NCBI GenBank assembly: GCA_011799875.1
Contig: CM022301.1
Location: 88,803,667-88,867,666 of the forward strand
Direction: 5' to 3'
DNA: 64,000 nucleotides
Origin: Thinopyrum elongatum
Lineage: Eukaryota; Streptophyta; Magnoliopsida; Poales; Poaceae
Below the pieces are notes generated by a model. That model made no database searches, was not told the DNA's origin, and was given only the letters and a program-made list of their open reading frames with translations. Of this stretch, positions 10,104 to 21,786 are shown in pieces. The stretch's first letter is position 1. The number at the start of each line of letters is the position of its first letter. Both the position numbers and the translations under genes were made by a program.

Positions 10104-10223
10104 GGATGCGATCATACCAGCACTAAAGCACCGGATCCCATCAGAACTCCGAAGTTAAGCGTGCTTGGGCGAGAGTAGTACTAGGATGGATGACCTCCAG
10201 GGAAGTCCTCGTGTTGCATTCCC
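10104..10223 (+). rRNA. 5S rRNA: 5S rRNA gene, gamma
   Basis: 120 nt, gamma changes only. Partner 46851. Confidence 0.92.
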
Positions 10224-10589
10224 TTTTAAATTATTTTTTCCGCCTCGTGACAAACATATCCCACGTGCGCGATATATATTAACCCCGCTATATTATTTTT
10301 GACGTTTGCGATATGTTTTAGCTCGCTGCTCATTGCTCACGCGTCTAGGGGCGGCTTTGTGGTGCGAAGAGCGTGTTCTGAAAGGGGTGGAAAAATACGT
10401 ATTGCTGAGGTATAGAGTGAGGGATGGAAACCGTGGTAAACTCGTTTCCGTGTTTGAGCGTGAGAGTAAGTAGTATAGGACATTATCCGTTATTAGGCAA
10501 CGGTTGTAATGGTAGTAACAAAGTACAATCATCTTTGCAGTGGACCTGGCAGTGGCAAGCATAAGGGACGAAGGCGGGAGTAACATGTT

Positions 10590-10709
10590 GGATGCGATCA
10601 TACCAGCACCTAAGCACCAGATCCCATCAGAACTTCAAAGTTAAGCGTGCTTGGGCGATAGTAGTACTAGGATGGGTGACCTCCTGGGAAGTCCTCGTGT
10701 TACATTCCC
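10590..10709 (+). rRNA. 5S rRNA: 5S rRNA gene, beta without duplication
   Basis: 120 nt. Beta with G48A and G70T. Base -1 is T rather than C (ATGTTGGATG). Partner 47337. Confidence 0.91.
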
Positions 10710-11074
10710 TTTTTAATTATTTTTTGCGCCTCGTGACAAACATGTCGCACGTGCGCGATATATATTAACCCCGCTATATTATTTTTTATGTTTGCTATAT
10801 GTTTTAGCTCGCTGCTCATTGCTCACGCATCTAGGGACGGCTTTTTGGCGTGAAGAGCGCGTTCTGAAAGGGTCAAAAAATACGTGTTGCTGCAGTATAG
10901 ACGGAGGGATGGAAACCGTGGTAAACTCGTCCCCGTGTTTGAGCGGGAGAGTAAGTAGTATAGGACATTATCCATTATTAGGCAACGGTTATAATGGTAG
11001 TAAGAATGTACAATCGTCTTTGAAGTGGACCTGGGAGTGGCAAGCATAAGGTACGAAGGCAGGGGTAACATGTC

Positions 11075-11194
11075 GGATGCGATCATACCAGCACTAAAGC
11101 ATCGGATCCCATCAGAACTTCGAAGTTAAGCGTGCTTGGGCGAGAGTATTACTAGGATGGGTGGCCTCCTGGGAAGTGTTCGTGTTACATTCAC
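11075..11194 (+). rRNA. 5S rRNA: 5S rRNA gene, alpha
   Basis: 120 nt. C28T, C46T, G75T, A90G, C104G, C105T, G113A, C119A. C104G matches the gene at 49279 rather than 47822, placing the trimer difference between the two blocks here. Confidence 0.91.
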
Positions 11195-11560
11195 TTTTTA
11201 ATTATTTTTTGTGCCTCGTGACAAACATGTCGCACGTGCGCGATATATATTAACCCCGCTATATTATTTTTTACGTTTGCTATATGTTTTAGCTCGCTGC
11301 TCATTGCTCACGCGTCTAGGGACGGCTTTGTGGCGCGAAGAGCGCGTTCTGAAAGGGGTTGAAAAATACGTGTTGCTGCGGTATAGACGGAGGGGTGGAA
11401 ACCGTGGTAAACTCGTCCCCGTGTTTGAGCGGGAGAGTAAGTAGTATAGGACATTATCCATTATTAGGCAACGGTTGTAATGGTAGTAAGAATATACAAT
11501 CGTCTTTGCAGTGGACCAGGGAGTGGCAAGCATAAGGGACGAAGGCGGGGGTAACACGCC

Positions 11561-11680
11561 GGATGCGATCATAATGGCAGTAAAGCTTGTGATCCCATCA
11601 GAACTTCGAAGTTAAGCGTGCTTGGGCGAGAGTAGTACTAGGATGGGTGACCTCCTGGGAAGTCCTCATGTTACATTCCC
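11561..11680 (+). rRNA. 5S rRNA: 5S rRNA gene with divergent 5' third
   Basis: 120 nt. Eight changes cluster at nt 14-30 (C14A, C15T, A16G, C20G, A27T, C28T, C29G, G30T), plus C46T, G108A, G113A. Upstream reads AACACGCC instead of AACATGTC. Partner 49765. Probably silent. Confidence 0.88.
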
Positions 11681-12045
11681 TTTTTAATTATTTTTTGCGC
11701 CTCGTGACAAACATGTCGCACGTGCGCGATATATATTAACCCCGCTATATTATTTTTTACGTTTGCTATATGTTTTAGCTCGCTGCTCATTGCTCACGCG
11801 TCTAGGGACGGCTTTTTGGCGTGAAGAGCGCGTTCTGAAAGGGTCAAAAAATACGTGTTGCTGCAGTATAGACGGAGGGGTGGAAACCGTGGTAAACTCG
11901 TCCCCGTGTTTGAGCGGGAGAGTAAGTAGTATAGGACATTATCCATTATTAGGCAACGGTTGTAATGGTAGTAAGAATGTACAATCGTCTTTGAAGTGGA
12001 CCTGGGAGTGGCAAGCATAAGGGACGAAGGCGGGGGTAACATGTC

Positions 12046-12165
12046 GGATGCGATCATACCAGCACTAAAGCATCGGATCCCATCAGAACTCCGAAGTTAA
12101 GCGTGCTTGGGCGAGAGTTGTACTAGGATGTGTGACCTCCTGGGAAGTCTTCGTGTTACATTCGC
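12046..12165 (+). rRNA. 5S rRNA: 5S rRNA gene, alpha
   Basis: 120 nt. C28T, A74T, G86T (C box), C105T, G113A, C119G. Partner 50250 lacks G86T. Confidence 0.92.
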
Positions 12166-12531
12166 TTTTTAATTATTTTTTGCGTCTCGTGACAAACATG
12201 TCGCACGTGCGCGATATATATTAACCCCGCTATATTATTTTTTACGTTTGCTATATGTTTTAGCTCGCTGCTCATTGCTCACGCGTCTAGGGACGGCTTT
12301 GTGGCGCGAAGAGCGCGTTTCGAAAGGGATTGAAAAATATGTGTTGCTGCGGTATAGACGGAGGGGTGAAAACCGTGGTAAACTCGTCCCCGTGTTTGAG
12401 CAGGAGAGTAAGTAGTATAGGACATTATCCATTATTAGGCAACGGATGTAATGGTAGTAAGAATGTATAATCGTCTTTGAAGTGGACCTGGGAGTGGCAA
12501 GCATAAGGGACGAAGGTGGGGGTAACATGTC

Positions 12532-12651
12532 GAATGCGATCATACCAGCACTAAAGCACCAGATCCCATCAGAACTCCGAAGTTAAGCGTGCTTGGGCGA
12601 GAGTAGTACTAGGATGGATGACCTCCAGGGAAGTCCTCGTGTTGCATTCCC
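12532..12651 (+). rRNA. 5S rRNA: 5S rRNA gene, gamma, G2A
   Basis: 120 nt. Gamma with G2A and G30A. Partner 50736. Confidence 0.91.
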
Positions 12652-13017
12652 TTTTAAATTATTTTTTGCCCCTCGTGACAAACATATCGCACGTGCGCGA
12701 TATATAATAACCCCGCTATATTATTTTTGACATTTGCGATATGTTTTAGCTCGCTGCTCATTGCTCACGCGTCTAGGGGCGGCTTTGTGGTGCGAAGAGC
12801 GTGTTCTGAAAGGGGTGGAAATATACGTGTTGCTGCGGTATAGAGGGAGGGATGGAAACCGAGGTAAACTCGTTTCCGTGTTTTAGCGGGAGAGTAAGTA
12901 GTATAGGACATTATCCGTTATTAGGCAACGGTTGTAATGGTAGCAACAAAGTACAATCATCTTTGCAGTGGACCTGGGAGTGGCAAGCATAAGGGATGAA
13001 GGCGGGAGTAACATGTC

Positions 13018-13153
13018 GGATGCGATCATACCAGCACCTAAGCACCAGATCCCATCAGAACTTCGAAGTTAAGCTTGCTTGGGCGAGAGTTGTACTGGGC
13101 GAGAGTAGTACTAGGATGGGTGACCTCCTGGGAAGTCCTCGTGTTACATTCCC
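13018..13153 (+). rRNA. 5S rRNA: 5S rRNA gene, beta, 16-nt duplication
   Basis: 136 nt. Beta with G58T; A74T in the first repeat only, so the two repeats have begun to differ. Partner 51222. Confidence 0.88.
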
Positions 13154-13518
13154 TTTTTAAATATTTTTTGCGCCTCGTGACAAACATGTCGCACGTGCGC
13201 GATATATATTAACCCCGCTATATTATTTTTTACGTTTGCCATATGTTTTAGCTCGCTGCTCATTGCTCACGCATATAGGGACGGCGTTTTGGGGTGAAGA
13301 GCGCGTTCTGAAAGGGTGAAAAAATACGTGTTGCTGTGGTATAGACGGAGGGGTGGAAACCGTGGTAAACTCGTCCCCGTGTTTGAGCGGGAGAGTAAGT
13401 AGTATAGGACATTATCCATTATTAGGCAACGGTTGTAATGGTAGTAAAAATGTACAATCGTCTTTGAAGTGGACCTGGGAGTGGCAAGCATAAGGGACGA
13501 AGGCGGGGGTAACATGTC

Positions 13519-13638
13519 GGATGCGATCATACCAGCACTAAAGCATCGGATCCCATTAGAACTCCGAAGTTAAGCGTGCTTAGGCGAGAGTTGTACTAGG
13601 ATGGGTGACCTCCTGGGAAGTCTTCGTGTTACATTCGC
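13519..13638 (+). rRNA. 5S rRNA: 5S rRNA gene, alpha
   Basis: 120 nt. C28T, C39T, G64A, A74T, C105T, G113A, C119G. Partner 51723 has C39A at the same site. Confidence 0.92.
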
Positions 13639-14004
13639 TTTTTAATTATTTTTTGCGTCTCGTGACAAACATGTCGCACGTGCGCGATATATATTAACCC
13701 CGCTATATTATTTTTTACGTTTGCTATATGTTTTAGCTCGCTGCTCATTGCTCACGTGTCTAGGGACGGCTTTGTGGCGCGACGAGCGCGTTCTGAAAGG
13801 GGTTGAAAAATACGTGTTGCTGCGGTATAGACGGAGGGGTGGAAACTGTGGTAAACTCGTCCGCGTGTTTGAGCGGGAGAGTAAGTAGTATAGGACATTA
13901 TCCATTACTAGGCAACGGATGTAATGGTAGTAAGAATGTATAATCGTCTTTGAAGTGGACCTGGGAGTGGCAAGCATAAGGGACGAAGGTGGGGGTAACA
14001 TGTC

Positions 14005-14124
14005 GAATGCGATCATACCAGCACTAAAGCACCGGATCCCATCAGAACTCCGAAGTTAAGCGTGCTTGGGCGAGAGTAGTACTAGGATGGATGACCTCCA
14101 GGGAAGTCCTCGTGTTGCATTCCC
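14005..14124 (+). rRNA. 5S rRNA: 5S rRNA gene, gamma, G2A
   Basis: 120 nt. Gamma with G2A. Partner 52209. Confidence 0.91.
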
Positions 14125-14490
14125 TTTTAAATTATTTTTTGCGCCTCGTGACAAACATATCGCACGTGCGCGATATATATTAACCCCGCTATATTATTTT
14201 TTACGTTTGCGATATGTTTTAGCTCGCTGCTCAATGCTCACGTGTCTAGGGGCGGCTTTGTGGTGCGAAGAGCGTGTTCTGAAAGGGGTGGAAAAATACG
14301 TGTTGCTACGGTATAGAGGGTGGGATGGAAACCGTGGTAAACTCGTTTCCGTGTTTTAGCGGGAGAGTAAGTAGTATAGGACATTATCCGTTATTAGGCA
14401 ACGGTTGTAATGGTAGTAAGAAAGTACAATCATCTTTGCAGTGGACCTGGGAGTGGCAAGCATAAGGGATGAAGGCGGGAGTAACATGTC

Positions 14491-14605
14491 GGATGCGATC
14501 ATACCAGCACCTAAGCACCAGATCCCATCAGAACTTCGAAGTTAAGCTTGCTTGGGCGAGAGTAGTACTGGGTGACCTTCTGGGAAGTCCTTGTGTTACA
14601 TTCCC
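14491..14605 (+). pseudogene. 5S rRNA: 5S rRNA gene, beta, C-box deletion
   Basis: 115 nt. Reads GTACTGGGTGACC: five bases (AGGAT) of the C box are gone. Also G58T, C94T, C107T, G113A. The partner at 52695 carries the 16-nt duplication, so a 21-base deletion explains the difference. Internal promoter broken. Confidence 0.88.
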
Positions 14606-14855
14606 TTTTTAATTATTTTTTGCGCCTCGTGACAAACATGTCGCACGTGCGCGATATATATTAACCCCGCTATATTATTTTTTACGTTTGCTATATGTTT
14701 TAGCTCGCTGCTCATTGCTCACGCGTCTAGGGACGGCTTTGTGGCGTGAAGAGCGCGTTCTAAAAGGGGTTGAAATGGTAGTAAGAATGTACAATCGTCT
14801 TTGAAGTGGACCTGGGAGTGGCAAGCATAAGGGACGAAGGCGGGGGTAACATGTC
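14606..14855 (+). other. Shortened 5S spacer (250 bases)
   Basis: About 116 bases shorter than its neighbours. The join is at AAAAGGGGTTGAAATGGTAGTAAG: the region from the AATACGTG stretch to GGTTGTAATGG is missing. TGTAATGG and TTGAAATGG share AATGG at the join. The same deletion is at 52831-53080. Confidence 0.85.
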
Positions 14856-14975
14856 GGATGCGATCATACCAGCACTAAAGCATCGGATCCCATCAGAACT
14901 CCGAAGTTAAGCGTGCTTAGGCGAGAGTTGTACTAGGATGGGTGACCTCCTAGGAAGTCCTCGTGTTGCATTCCC
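14856..14975 (+). rRNA. 5S rRNA: 5S rRNA gene, alpha-like
   Basis: 120 nt. C28T, G64A, A74T, G97A. Preceded by the shortened 250-base spacer. Partner 53081. Confidence 0.92.
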
Positions 14976-15341
14976 TTTTTAATTATTTTTTGCGCCTCGT
15001 GACAAACATATCGCACGTGCGCGATATATATCAACCCCGCTATATTATTTTTGGCATTTGCGATATGTTTTAGTTCACTGCTCATTGCTCACGCGTCTAG
15101 GGGCGGCTTTGTGGCGCGAAGAGCGCGTTCTGAAAGGGCTGGAAAAATATGTGTTGCTGCGGTATAGAGGGAGGGGTGGAAACCGTGGTAAACTCGTCTC
15201 CGTGTTTGAGCGGGAGAGTAAGTAGTATAGGACATTATCCATTATTAGGTCACGGTTGTAATGGTAGTAAGAATGTACAATCGTCTTTACAGTGGACCTG
15301 GGAGTGGCAAGCATAAAGGACGAAGGCGGGGGTAACATGTC

Positions 15342-15461
15342 GGATGCGATCATAACAGCACTAAAGCACCGGATCCCATCAGAACTCCGAAGTTAAGCGT
15401 GCTTGGCCGAGAGTAGTACTAGGGTGGATGATCTCTTGGGAAGTCCTCGTGTTGCATTCCC
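15342..15461 (+). rRNA. 5S rRNA: 5S rRNA gene, gamma-like
   Basis: 120 nt. C14A, G66C, A83G, G87A, C91T, C95T; four of these are in the C box. Partner 53567 lacks A83G. Confidence 0.91.
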
Positions 15462-15826
15462 TTTTAAATTATTTTCTGCGCCTCGTGACAAACATATCGC
15501 ACGTGCGTGATATATATTAACCCTGCTATATTATTTTTGACGTTTGCGATATGTTTTAGCTCGCTGCTCATTGCTCACTCGTCTAGGGGCGGCTTTGTGG
15601 CGTGAAGAGTGCGTTCTGAAAGGGGTGGAAAAATACGTGTTGCTGCGGTATAGAGGAGGGGTGGAAACCGTGATAAACTGATCTCCGTGTTTGATTGGGA
15701 GAGTAAGTAGTATAGGACATTATCCATTATTAGGCAACGGTTGTAATGGTAGTAAGAATGTACAATCGTCTTTGAAGTGGACCTGGGAGTGGCAAGCATA
15801 AGGGACGAAGGCGGGGGTAACATGTC

Positions 15827-15946
15827 GGATGCGATCATACCAGCACTAAAGCATCGGATCCCATCAGAACTTCGAAGTTACTCGTGCTTGGGCGAGAGTA
15901 GTACTAGGATGGGTGACCTCCTGGGAAGTCTTCGTGTTACATTCGC
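15827..15946 (+). rRNA. 5S rRNA: 5S rRNA gene, alpha, A-box change
   Basis: 120 nt. C28T, C46T, A55C, G56T (GTTACTCGTG, A box), C105T, G113A, C119G. The A-box pair reappears in the hybrid gene 54052. Confidence 0.91.
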
Positions 15947-16312
15947 TTTTTAATTATTTTTTGTGCCTCATGACAAACATGTCGCACGTGCGCGATATAT
16001 ATTAACCCCGCTATATTATTTTTTACGTTTGCTATATGTTTTAGCTCGCTGCTTATTGCTCACGCGTCTAGGGACGGCTTTGTGGCGCGAAGAGCGCGTT
16101 CTGAAAGGGGTTGAAAAATACGTGTTGCTGCGGTATAGACGGAGGGGTGGAAACCGTGGTAAACTCGTCCCCGTGTTTGAGCGGGAGAGTAAGTAGTATA
16201 GGACATTATCCATTATTAGGCAACGGATGTAATGGTAGGAAGAATGTATAATCGTCTTTGAAGTGGACCTGGGAGTGGCAAGCATTAGGGACGAAGGTGG
16301 GGGTAACATGTC

Positions 16313-16432
16313 GGATGCGATCATACCAGCACTAAAGCACCGGATCCCATCAGAACTCCGAAGTTAAGCGTGCTTGGGCGAGAGTAGTACTAGGATGGAT
16401 GACCTCCAGGGAAGTCCTCGTGTTGCATTCCC
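16313..16432 (+). rRNA. 5S rRNA: 5S rRNA gene, gamma
   Basis: 120 nt, gamma changes only. Has no partner in copy 2, where this unit was lost. Confidence 0.92.
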
Positions 16433-16798
16433 TTTTAAATTATTTTTTCTGCCTCGTGACAAACATATCGCACGTGCGCGATATATATTAACCCCGCTAT
16501 ATTATTTTTGACGTTTGCGATATGTTTTAGCTCGCTGCTCATTGCTCACGCGTCTAGGGGCGGCTTTGTGGTGCGAAGAGTGTGTTCTGAAAGGGGTGGA
16601 AAAATACGTGTTGCTGCGGTATAGAGTGAGGGATGGAAACCGTGGTAAACTTGTTTCCGTGTTTGAGCGGAAGAGTAACTAGTATAGGACATTATCCGTT
16701 ATTAGGCAACGGTTGTAATGGTAGTAACAAAGTACAATCATCTTTGCAGTGGACCTGGGAGTGGCAAGCATAAGGGATGAAGGCGGGAGTAACATGTC

Positions 16799-16918
16799 GG
16801 ATGCGATCATACCAGCACCTAAGCTCCAGATCCAATCAGAACTTCGAAGTTAAGCGTGCTTGGGCGAGAGTAGTACTAGGATGGGTGACCTCCTAGGAAG
16901 TCTTCGTGTTACATTCCC
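16799..16918 (+). rRNA. 5S rRNA: 5S rRNA gene, beta without duplication
   Basis: 120 nt. Beta with A27T, C36A, G97A, C105T. Its 3' end and following spacer continue in hybrid 54052. Confidence 0.91.
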
Positions 16919-17283
16919 TTTTTAATTATTTTTTGCGCCTCGTGACAAACATGTCGCACGTGCGCGATATATATTAACCCCGCTATATTATTTTTTATGT
17001 TTGCTATATGTTTTAGCTCGCTGCTCATTGCTCACGCGTCTAGGGACGGCTTTTTGGCGTGAAGAGTGCTTTCTGAAAGGGTCAAAAAATACGTGTTGCT
17101 GCAGTATAGACGGAGGGGTGGAAACCGTGGTAAACTCGTCCCCGTGTTTGAGCGGGAGAGTAAGTAGTATAGGACATTATCCATTATTAGGCAACGGTTG
17201 TAATGGTAGTAAGAATGTACAATCGTCTTTGAAGTGGACCTGGGAGTGGCAAGCATAAGGGATGAAGGCGGGGGTAACATGTC

Positions 17284-17403
17284 GGATGCGATCATACCAG
17301 CACTAAAGCATCGGATCCCATCAGAACTCCGAAGTTAAGCGTGCTTGGGCGAGAGTAGTACTAGGATGGGTGACCTCCTGGGAAGTCCTCGTGTTACATT
17401 CCC
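17284..17403 (+). rRNA. 5S rRNA: 5S rRNA gene, alpha, short terminator
   Basis: 120 nt, only C28T and G113A, among the copies nearest consensus. The T-run is only TTT, below the usual four, so stopping would depend on the T6 run about eight bases on. Partner 54537 has TTTTT. Confidence 0.91.
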
Positions 17404-17767
17404 TTTAATTATTTTTTGCGCCTCATGACAAACATGTCGCACGTGCGCGATATATATTAACCCCGCTATATTATTTTTTACGTTTGCTATATGTTTTAGC
17501 TCGCTGCTCATTGCTCACGCGTCTAGGGATGGCTTTGTGGCGCGAAGAGCGCGTTCTGAAAGGGGTTGAAAAATACGTGTTGCCGCGGTATAGACGGAGG
17601 GGTGGAAACCGTGGTAAACTCGTCCCCGTGTTTGAGCGGGAGAGTAAGTAGTATAGGACATTATCCATTATTAGGCAACGGATGTAATGGTAGGAAGAAT
17701 GTATAATCGTCTTTGAAGTGGACCTGGGAGTGGCAAGCATAAGGGACGAAGGTGGGGGTAACATGTC

Positions 17768-17887
17768 GGATGCGATCATACCAGCACTAAAGCACCTGAT
17801 CCCATCAGAACTCCGAAGTTAAGCGTGCTTGGGCGAGAGTAGTACTAGGATGGATGACCTCCAGGGAAGTCCTCGTGTTGCATTCCC
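17768..17887 (+). rRNA. 5S rRNA: 5S rRNA gene, gamma
   Basis: 120 nt. Gamma with G30T. Partner 55023. Confidence 0.92.
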
Positions 17888-18251
17888 TTTTAAATTATTT
17901 TTTCCGCCTCGTGACAAACATATCGCACGTGCGCGATATATATTAACCCCGCTATATTATTTTTGACGTTTGCGATATGTTTTAGCTCGCTGCTCATTGC
18001 TCACGCGTCTAGGGGCGGCTTTGGTGCGAAGAGCGTGTTCTGAAAGGGGTGGAAAAATACGTGTTGCTGCGGTATAGAGTGAGGGATGGAAACCGTGGTA
18101 AACTCGTTTCCGTGTTTGAGCGGGAGAGTAAGTAGTATAGGACGTTATCCGTTATTAGGCAACGGTTGTAATGGTAGTAACAAAGTACAATCATCTTTGC
18201 AGTGGACCTGGGAGTGGCAAGCATAAGGGATGAAGGCGGGAGTAACATGTC

Positions 18252-18371
18252 GGATGCAATCATACCAGCACCTAAGCACCAGATCCAATCAGAACTTCGA
18301 AGTTAAGCGTGCTTGGGCGAGAGTATTTCTAGGATGGGTGACCTCCTGGGAAGTCTTCGTGTTACATTCCC
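18252..18371 (+). rRNA. 5S rRNA: 5S rRNA gene, beta without duplication
   Basis: 120 nt. Beta with G7A, C36A, G75T, A77T, C105T. The preceding spacer has lost two bases (GGCTTTGGTGCG). Partner 55507. Confidence 0.91.
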
Positions 18372-18736
18372 TTTTTAATTATTTTTTGGGCCTCGTGACA
18401 AACATGTCGCACGTGCGCGATATATATTAACCCCGCTATATTATTTTTTATGTTTGCTATATGTTTTAGCTCACTGCTCATTGCTCACGCGTCTAGGGAC
18501 GGCTTTTTGGCGTGAAGAGTGCGTTCTGAAAGGGTCAAAAAATACGTGTTGCTGCAGTATAGACGGAGGGGTGGAAACCGTGGTAAACTCGTCCCCGTGT
18601 TTGAGCGGGAGAGTAAGTAGTATAGGACATTATCCATTATTAGGCAACGGTTGTAATGGTAGTAAGAATGTACAATCGTCTTTGAAGTGGACCTGGGAGT
18701 GGCAAGCATAAGGGACGAAGGCGGGGGTAACATCTC

Positions 18737-18856
18737 GGATGCGATCATACCAGCACTAAAGCATCGGATCCCATCAGAACTCCGAAGTTAAGCGTGCTTG
18801 GGTGATAGTAGTACTAGGATGGGTGACCTCCTGGGAAGTCCTCGTGTTACATTCCC
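18737..18856 (+). rRNA. 5S rRNA: 5S rRNA gene, alpha
   Basis: 120 nt. C28T, C67T, G70T, G113A; two changes hit the IE (TGATAG). Partner 55992. Confidence 0.92.
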
Positions 18857-19222
18857 TTTTTAATTATTTTTTGCGCCTCGTGATAAACATGTCGCACGTG
18901 CGCGATATATATTAACCCCGCTATATTATTTTTTACGTTTGCTATATGTTTTAGCTCGCTGCTCATTGCTCACGCGTCTAGGGATGGCTTTGTGGCGCGA
19001 AGAGCGCGTTCTGAAAGGGGTTGAAAAATACGTGTTGCTGCGGTATAGACGGAGGGGTGGAAACCGTGGTAAACTCGTCCCCGTGTTTGAGCGGGAGAGT
19101 AAGTAGTATAGGACATTATCCATTATTAGGCAACGGATGTAATGGTAGGAAGAATGTATAATCGTCTTTGAAGTGGACCTGGGAGTGGCAAGCATAAGGG
19201 ACGAAGGTGGGGGTAACATGTC

Positions 19223-19342
19223 GGATGCGATCATACCAGCACTAAAGCACCGGATCCCATCAGAACTCCGAAGTTAAGCGTGCTTGGGCGAGAGTAGTAC
19301 TAGGATGGATGACCTCCAGGGAAGTCCTCGTGTTGCATTCCC
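19223..19342 (+). rRNA. 5S rRNA: 5S rRNA gene, gamma
   Basis: 120 nt, gamma changes only. Partner 56478. Confidence 0.92.
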
Positions 19343-19708
19343 TTTTAAATTATTTTTTCCGCCTCGTGACAAACATATCGCACGTGCGCGATATATATTA
19401 ACCCCGCTATATTATTTTTGACGTTTACGATATGTTTTAGCTCGCTGCTCATTGCTCACGCGTCTAGGGGCGGCTTTGTGGTGCGAAGAGCGTGTTCTGA
19501 AAGGGGTGGAAAAATACGTGTTGCTGCGGTATAGAGTGAGGGATGGAAACCGTGGTAAACTCGTTTCCGTGTTTGAGCGGGAGAGTAAGTAGTATAGGAC
19601 ATTACCCGTTATTAGGCAACGGTTGTAATGGTAGTAACAAAGTACAATCATCTTTGCAGTGGACCTGGGAGTGGCAAGCATAAGGGATGAAGGCGGGAGT
19701 AACATGTC

Positions 19709-19828
19709 GGATGCGATCATACCAGCACCTAAGCACCAGATCCAATCAGAACTTCGAAGTTAAGCGTGCTTGGGCGAGAGTAGTACTAGGATGGGTGACC
19801 TCCTGGGAAGTCTTCGTGTTACATTCCC
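19709..19828 (+). rRNA. 5S rRNA: 5S rRNA gene, beta without duplication
   Basis: 120 nt. Beta with C36A and C105T. Partner 56964. Confidence 0.92.
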
Positions 19829-20193
19829 TTTTTAATTATTTTTTGCGCCTCGTGACAAACATGTCGCACGTGCGCGATATATATTAACCCCGCTATATTA
19901 TTTTTTATGTTTGCTATATGTTTTAGCTCGCTGCTCATTGCTCACGCGTCTAGGGACGGCTTTTTGGCGTGAAGAGTGCGTTCTGAAAGGGTCAAAAAAT
20001 ACGTGTTGCTGTAGTATAGACGGAGGGGTGGAAACCGTGATAAACTCGTCCCCGTGTTTGAGCGGGAGATTAAGTAGTATAGGACATTATCCATTATTAG
20101 GCAACGGTTGTAATGGTAGTAAGAATGTACAATCGTCTTTGAAGTGGACCTGGGAGTGGCAAGCATAAGGGACGAAGGCGGGGGTAACATGTC

Positions 20194-20313
20194 GGATGCG
20201 ATCATACCAGCACTAAAGCATCGGATCCCATCAGAACTCCGAAGTTAAGTGTGCTTGGGCGAGAGTAGTACTAGGATGGGTGACCTCCTAGGAAGTCTTC
20301 GTGTTACATTTGC
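20194..20313 (+). rRNA. 5S rRNA: 5S rRNA gene, alpha
   Basis: 120 nt. C28T, C57T, G97A, C105T, G113A, C118T, C119G. Partner 57448. Confidence 0.92.
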
Positions 20314-20679
20314 TTTTTAATTATTTTTTGCGCCTTGTGACAAACATGTCGCACGTGCGCGATATATATAAACCCCGCTATATTATTTTTTACGTTTGCT
20401 ATATGTTTTAGCTCGCTGCTCATTGCTCACGCGTCTAGGGACGGCTTTGTGGTGCGAAGAGCACGTTCTGAAAGGGGTTGAAAAATACGTGTTGCTGTGG
20501 TATAGACGGAGTGGTGGAAACCGTGGTAACCTCGTCCCCTTGTTTGAGCGGGAGAGTAAGTAGTATAGGACATTATCCATTATTAGGCAATGGATGTAAT
20601 GGAAGTAAGAATGTATAATCGTCTTTGAAGTGGACCTGGGAGTGGCAAGCATAAGGGACGAAGGTGGGGGTAACATGTC

Positions 20680-20799
20680 GGATGCGATCATACCAGCACT
20701 AAAGCAGCGGATCCCATCAGAACTCCGAAGTTAAGCGTGCTTGGGCGAGAGTAGTACTAGGATGGATGACCTCCAGGGAAGTCCTCGTGTTGCATTCCC
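20680..20799 (+). rRNA. 5S rRNA: 5S rRNA gene, gamma
   Basis: 120 nt. Gamma with C28G. Partner 57934. Confidence 0.92.
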
Positions 20800-21165
20800 T
20801 TTTAAATTATTTTTTCCGCCTCGTGACAAACATATCGCACATGCGCGATATATATTAACCCCGCTATATTATTTTTTACGTTTGCGATATGTTTTAGCTC
20901 GCTGCTCATTGCTCACGCGTCTAGGGGCGGCTTTGTGGTGCGAAGAGTGTGTTCTGAAAGGGGTGGAAAAATACGTGTTGCTGCGGTATAGAGCGAGGTA
21001 TGGAAACCGTGGTAAACTCGTTTCCCTGTTTGAGCGGGAGAGTAAGTAGTATAGGACATTATCCGTTAATAGGCAACGGTTGTAATGGTAGTAAGAAAGT
21101 ACAATCATGTTTGCAGTGGACCTGGGAGTGGCAAGCATAAGGGATTAAAGCGGGAGTAACATGTC

Positions 21166-21301
21166 GGATGCGATCATACCAGCACCTAAGCACCAGATCC
21201 CATCAAAACTTCGAAGTTAAGCGTTCTTGGGCGAGAGTAGTACTGGGCGAGAGTAGTACTAGGATGGGTGACCTCGTGGGAATTCCTCGTGTTACATTCC
21301 C
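21166..21301 (+). rRNA. 5S rRNA: 5S rRNA gene, beta, 16-nt duplication
   Basis: 136 nt. Beta with G41A, G60T, C95G, G102T. Partner 58420. Confidence 0.88.
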
Positions 21302-21666
21302 TTTTTAATTATTTTTTGCGCCTCGTGACAAACATGTCGCACGCGCGCTATATATATTAACCCCGCTATATTATTTTTTACGTTTGCTATATGTTTTAGC
21401 TCGCTGCTCATTGCTCACGCATCTAGGGACGGCTTTTTGGCGCGAAGAGCGCGTTCTGAAAGGGTCAAAAAATACGTGTTGCTGCGGTATAGACGGAGGG
21501 GTGGAAACCGTGGTAAACTCGTCCCCGTGTTTGAGCGGGAGAGTAAGTAGTATAGGACATTATCCATTATTAGGCAACGGTTGTAATGGTAGTAAGTATG
21601 TACAATTGTCTGTGAAGTGGACCTGGGAGTGGCAAGCATAAGGGACGAAGGCGGGGGTAACATGTT

Positions 21667-21786
21667 GGATGCGATCATAACAGCACCAAAGCATCGGATC
21701 CCATCAGAACTTCGAAGTTAAGCGTGCTTGGGCGAGAGTAGTACTAGGATGGGTGACCTCCTGGGAAGTCCTCGTGTTACATTCCC
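21667..21786 (+). rRNA. 5S rRNA: 5S rRNA gene, alpha/delta intermediate
   Basis: 120 nt. C14A, T21C, C28T, C46T, G113A. Base -1 is T. Partner 58921. Confidence 0.92.

Larger units (their letters stand above)
16919..21301 (+). repeat. Alpha-gamma-beta higher-order repeat, three rounds
   Basis: Genes at 17284, 17768, 18252; 18737, 19223, 19709; and 20194, 20680, 21166. The first two rounds lack the 16-nt duplication in the beta gene (period 1,453-1,457); the third has it. A-class spacers here carry the AAAGGGTCAAAAA marker. Confidence 0.85.
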
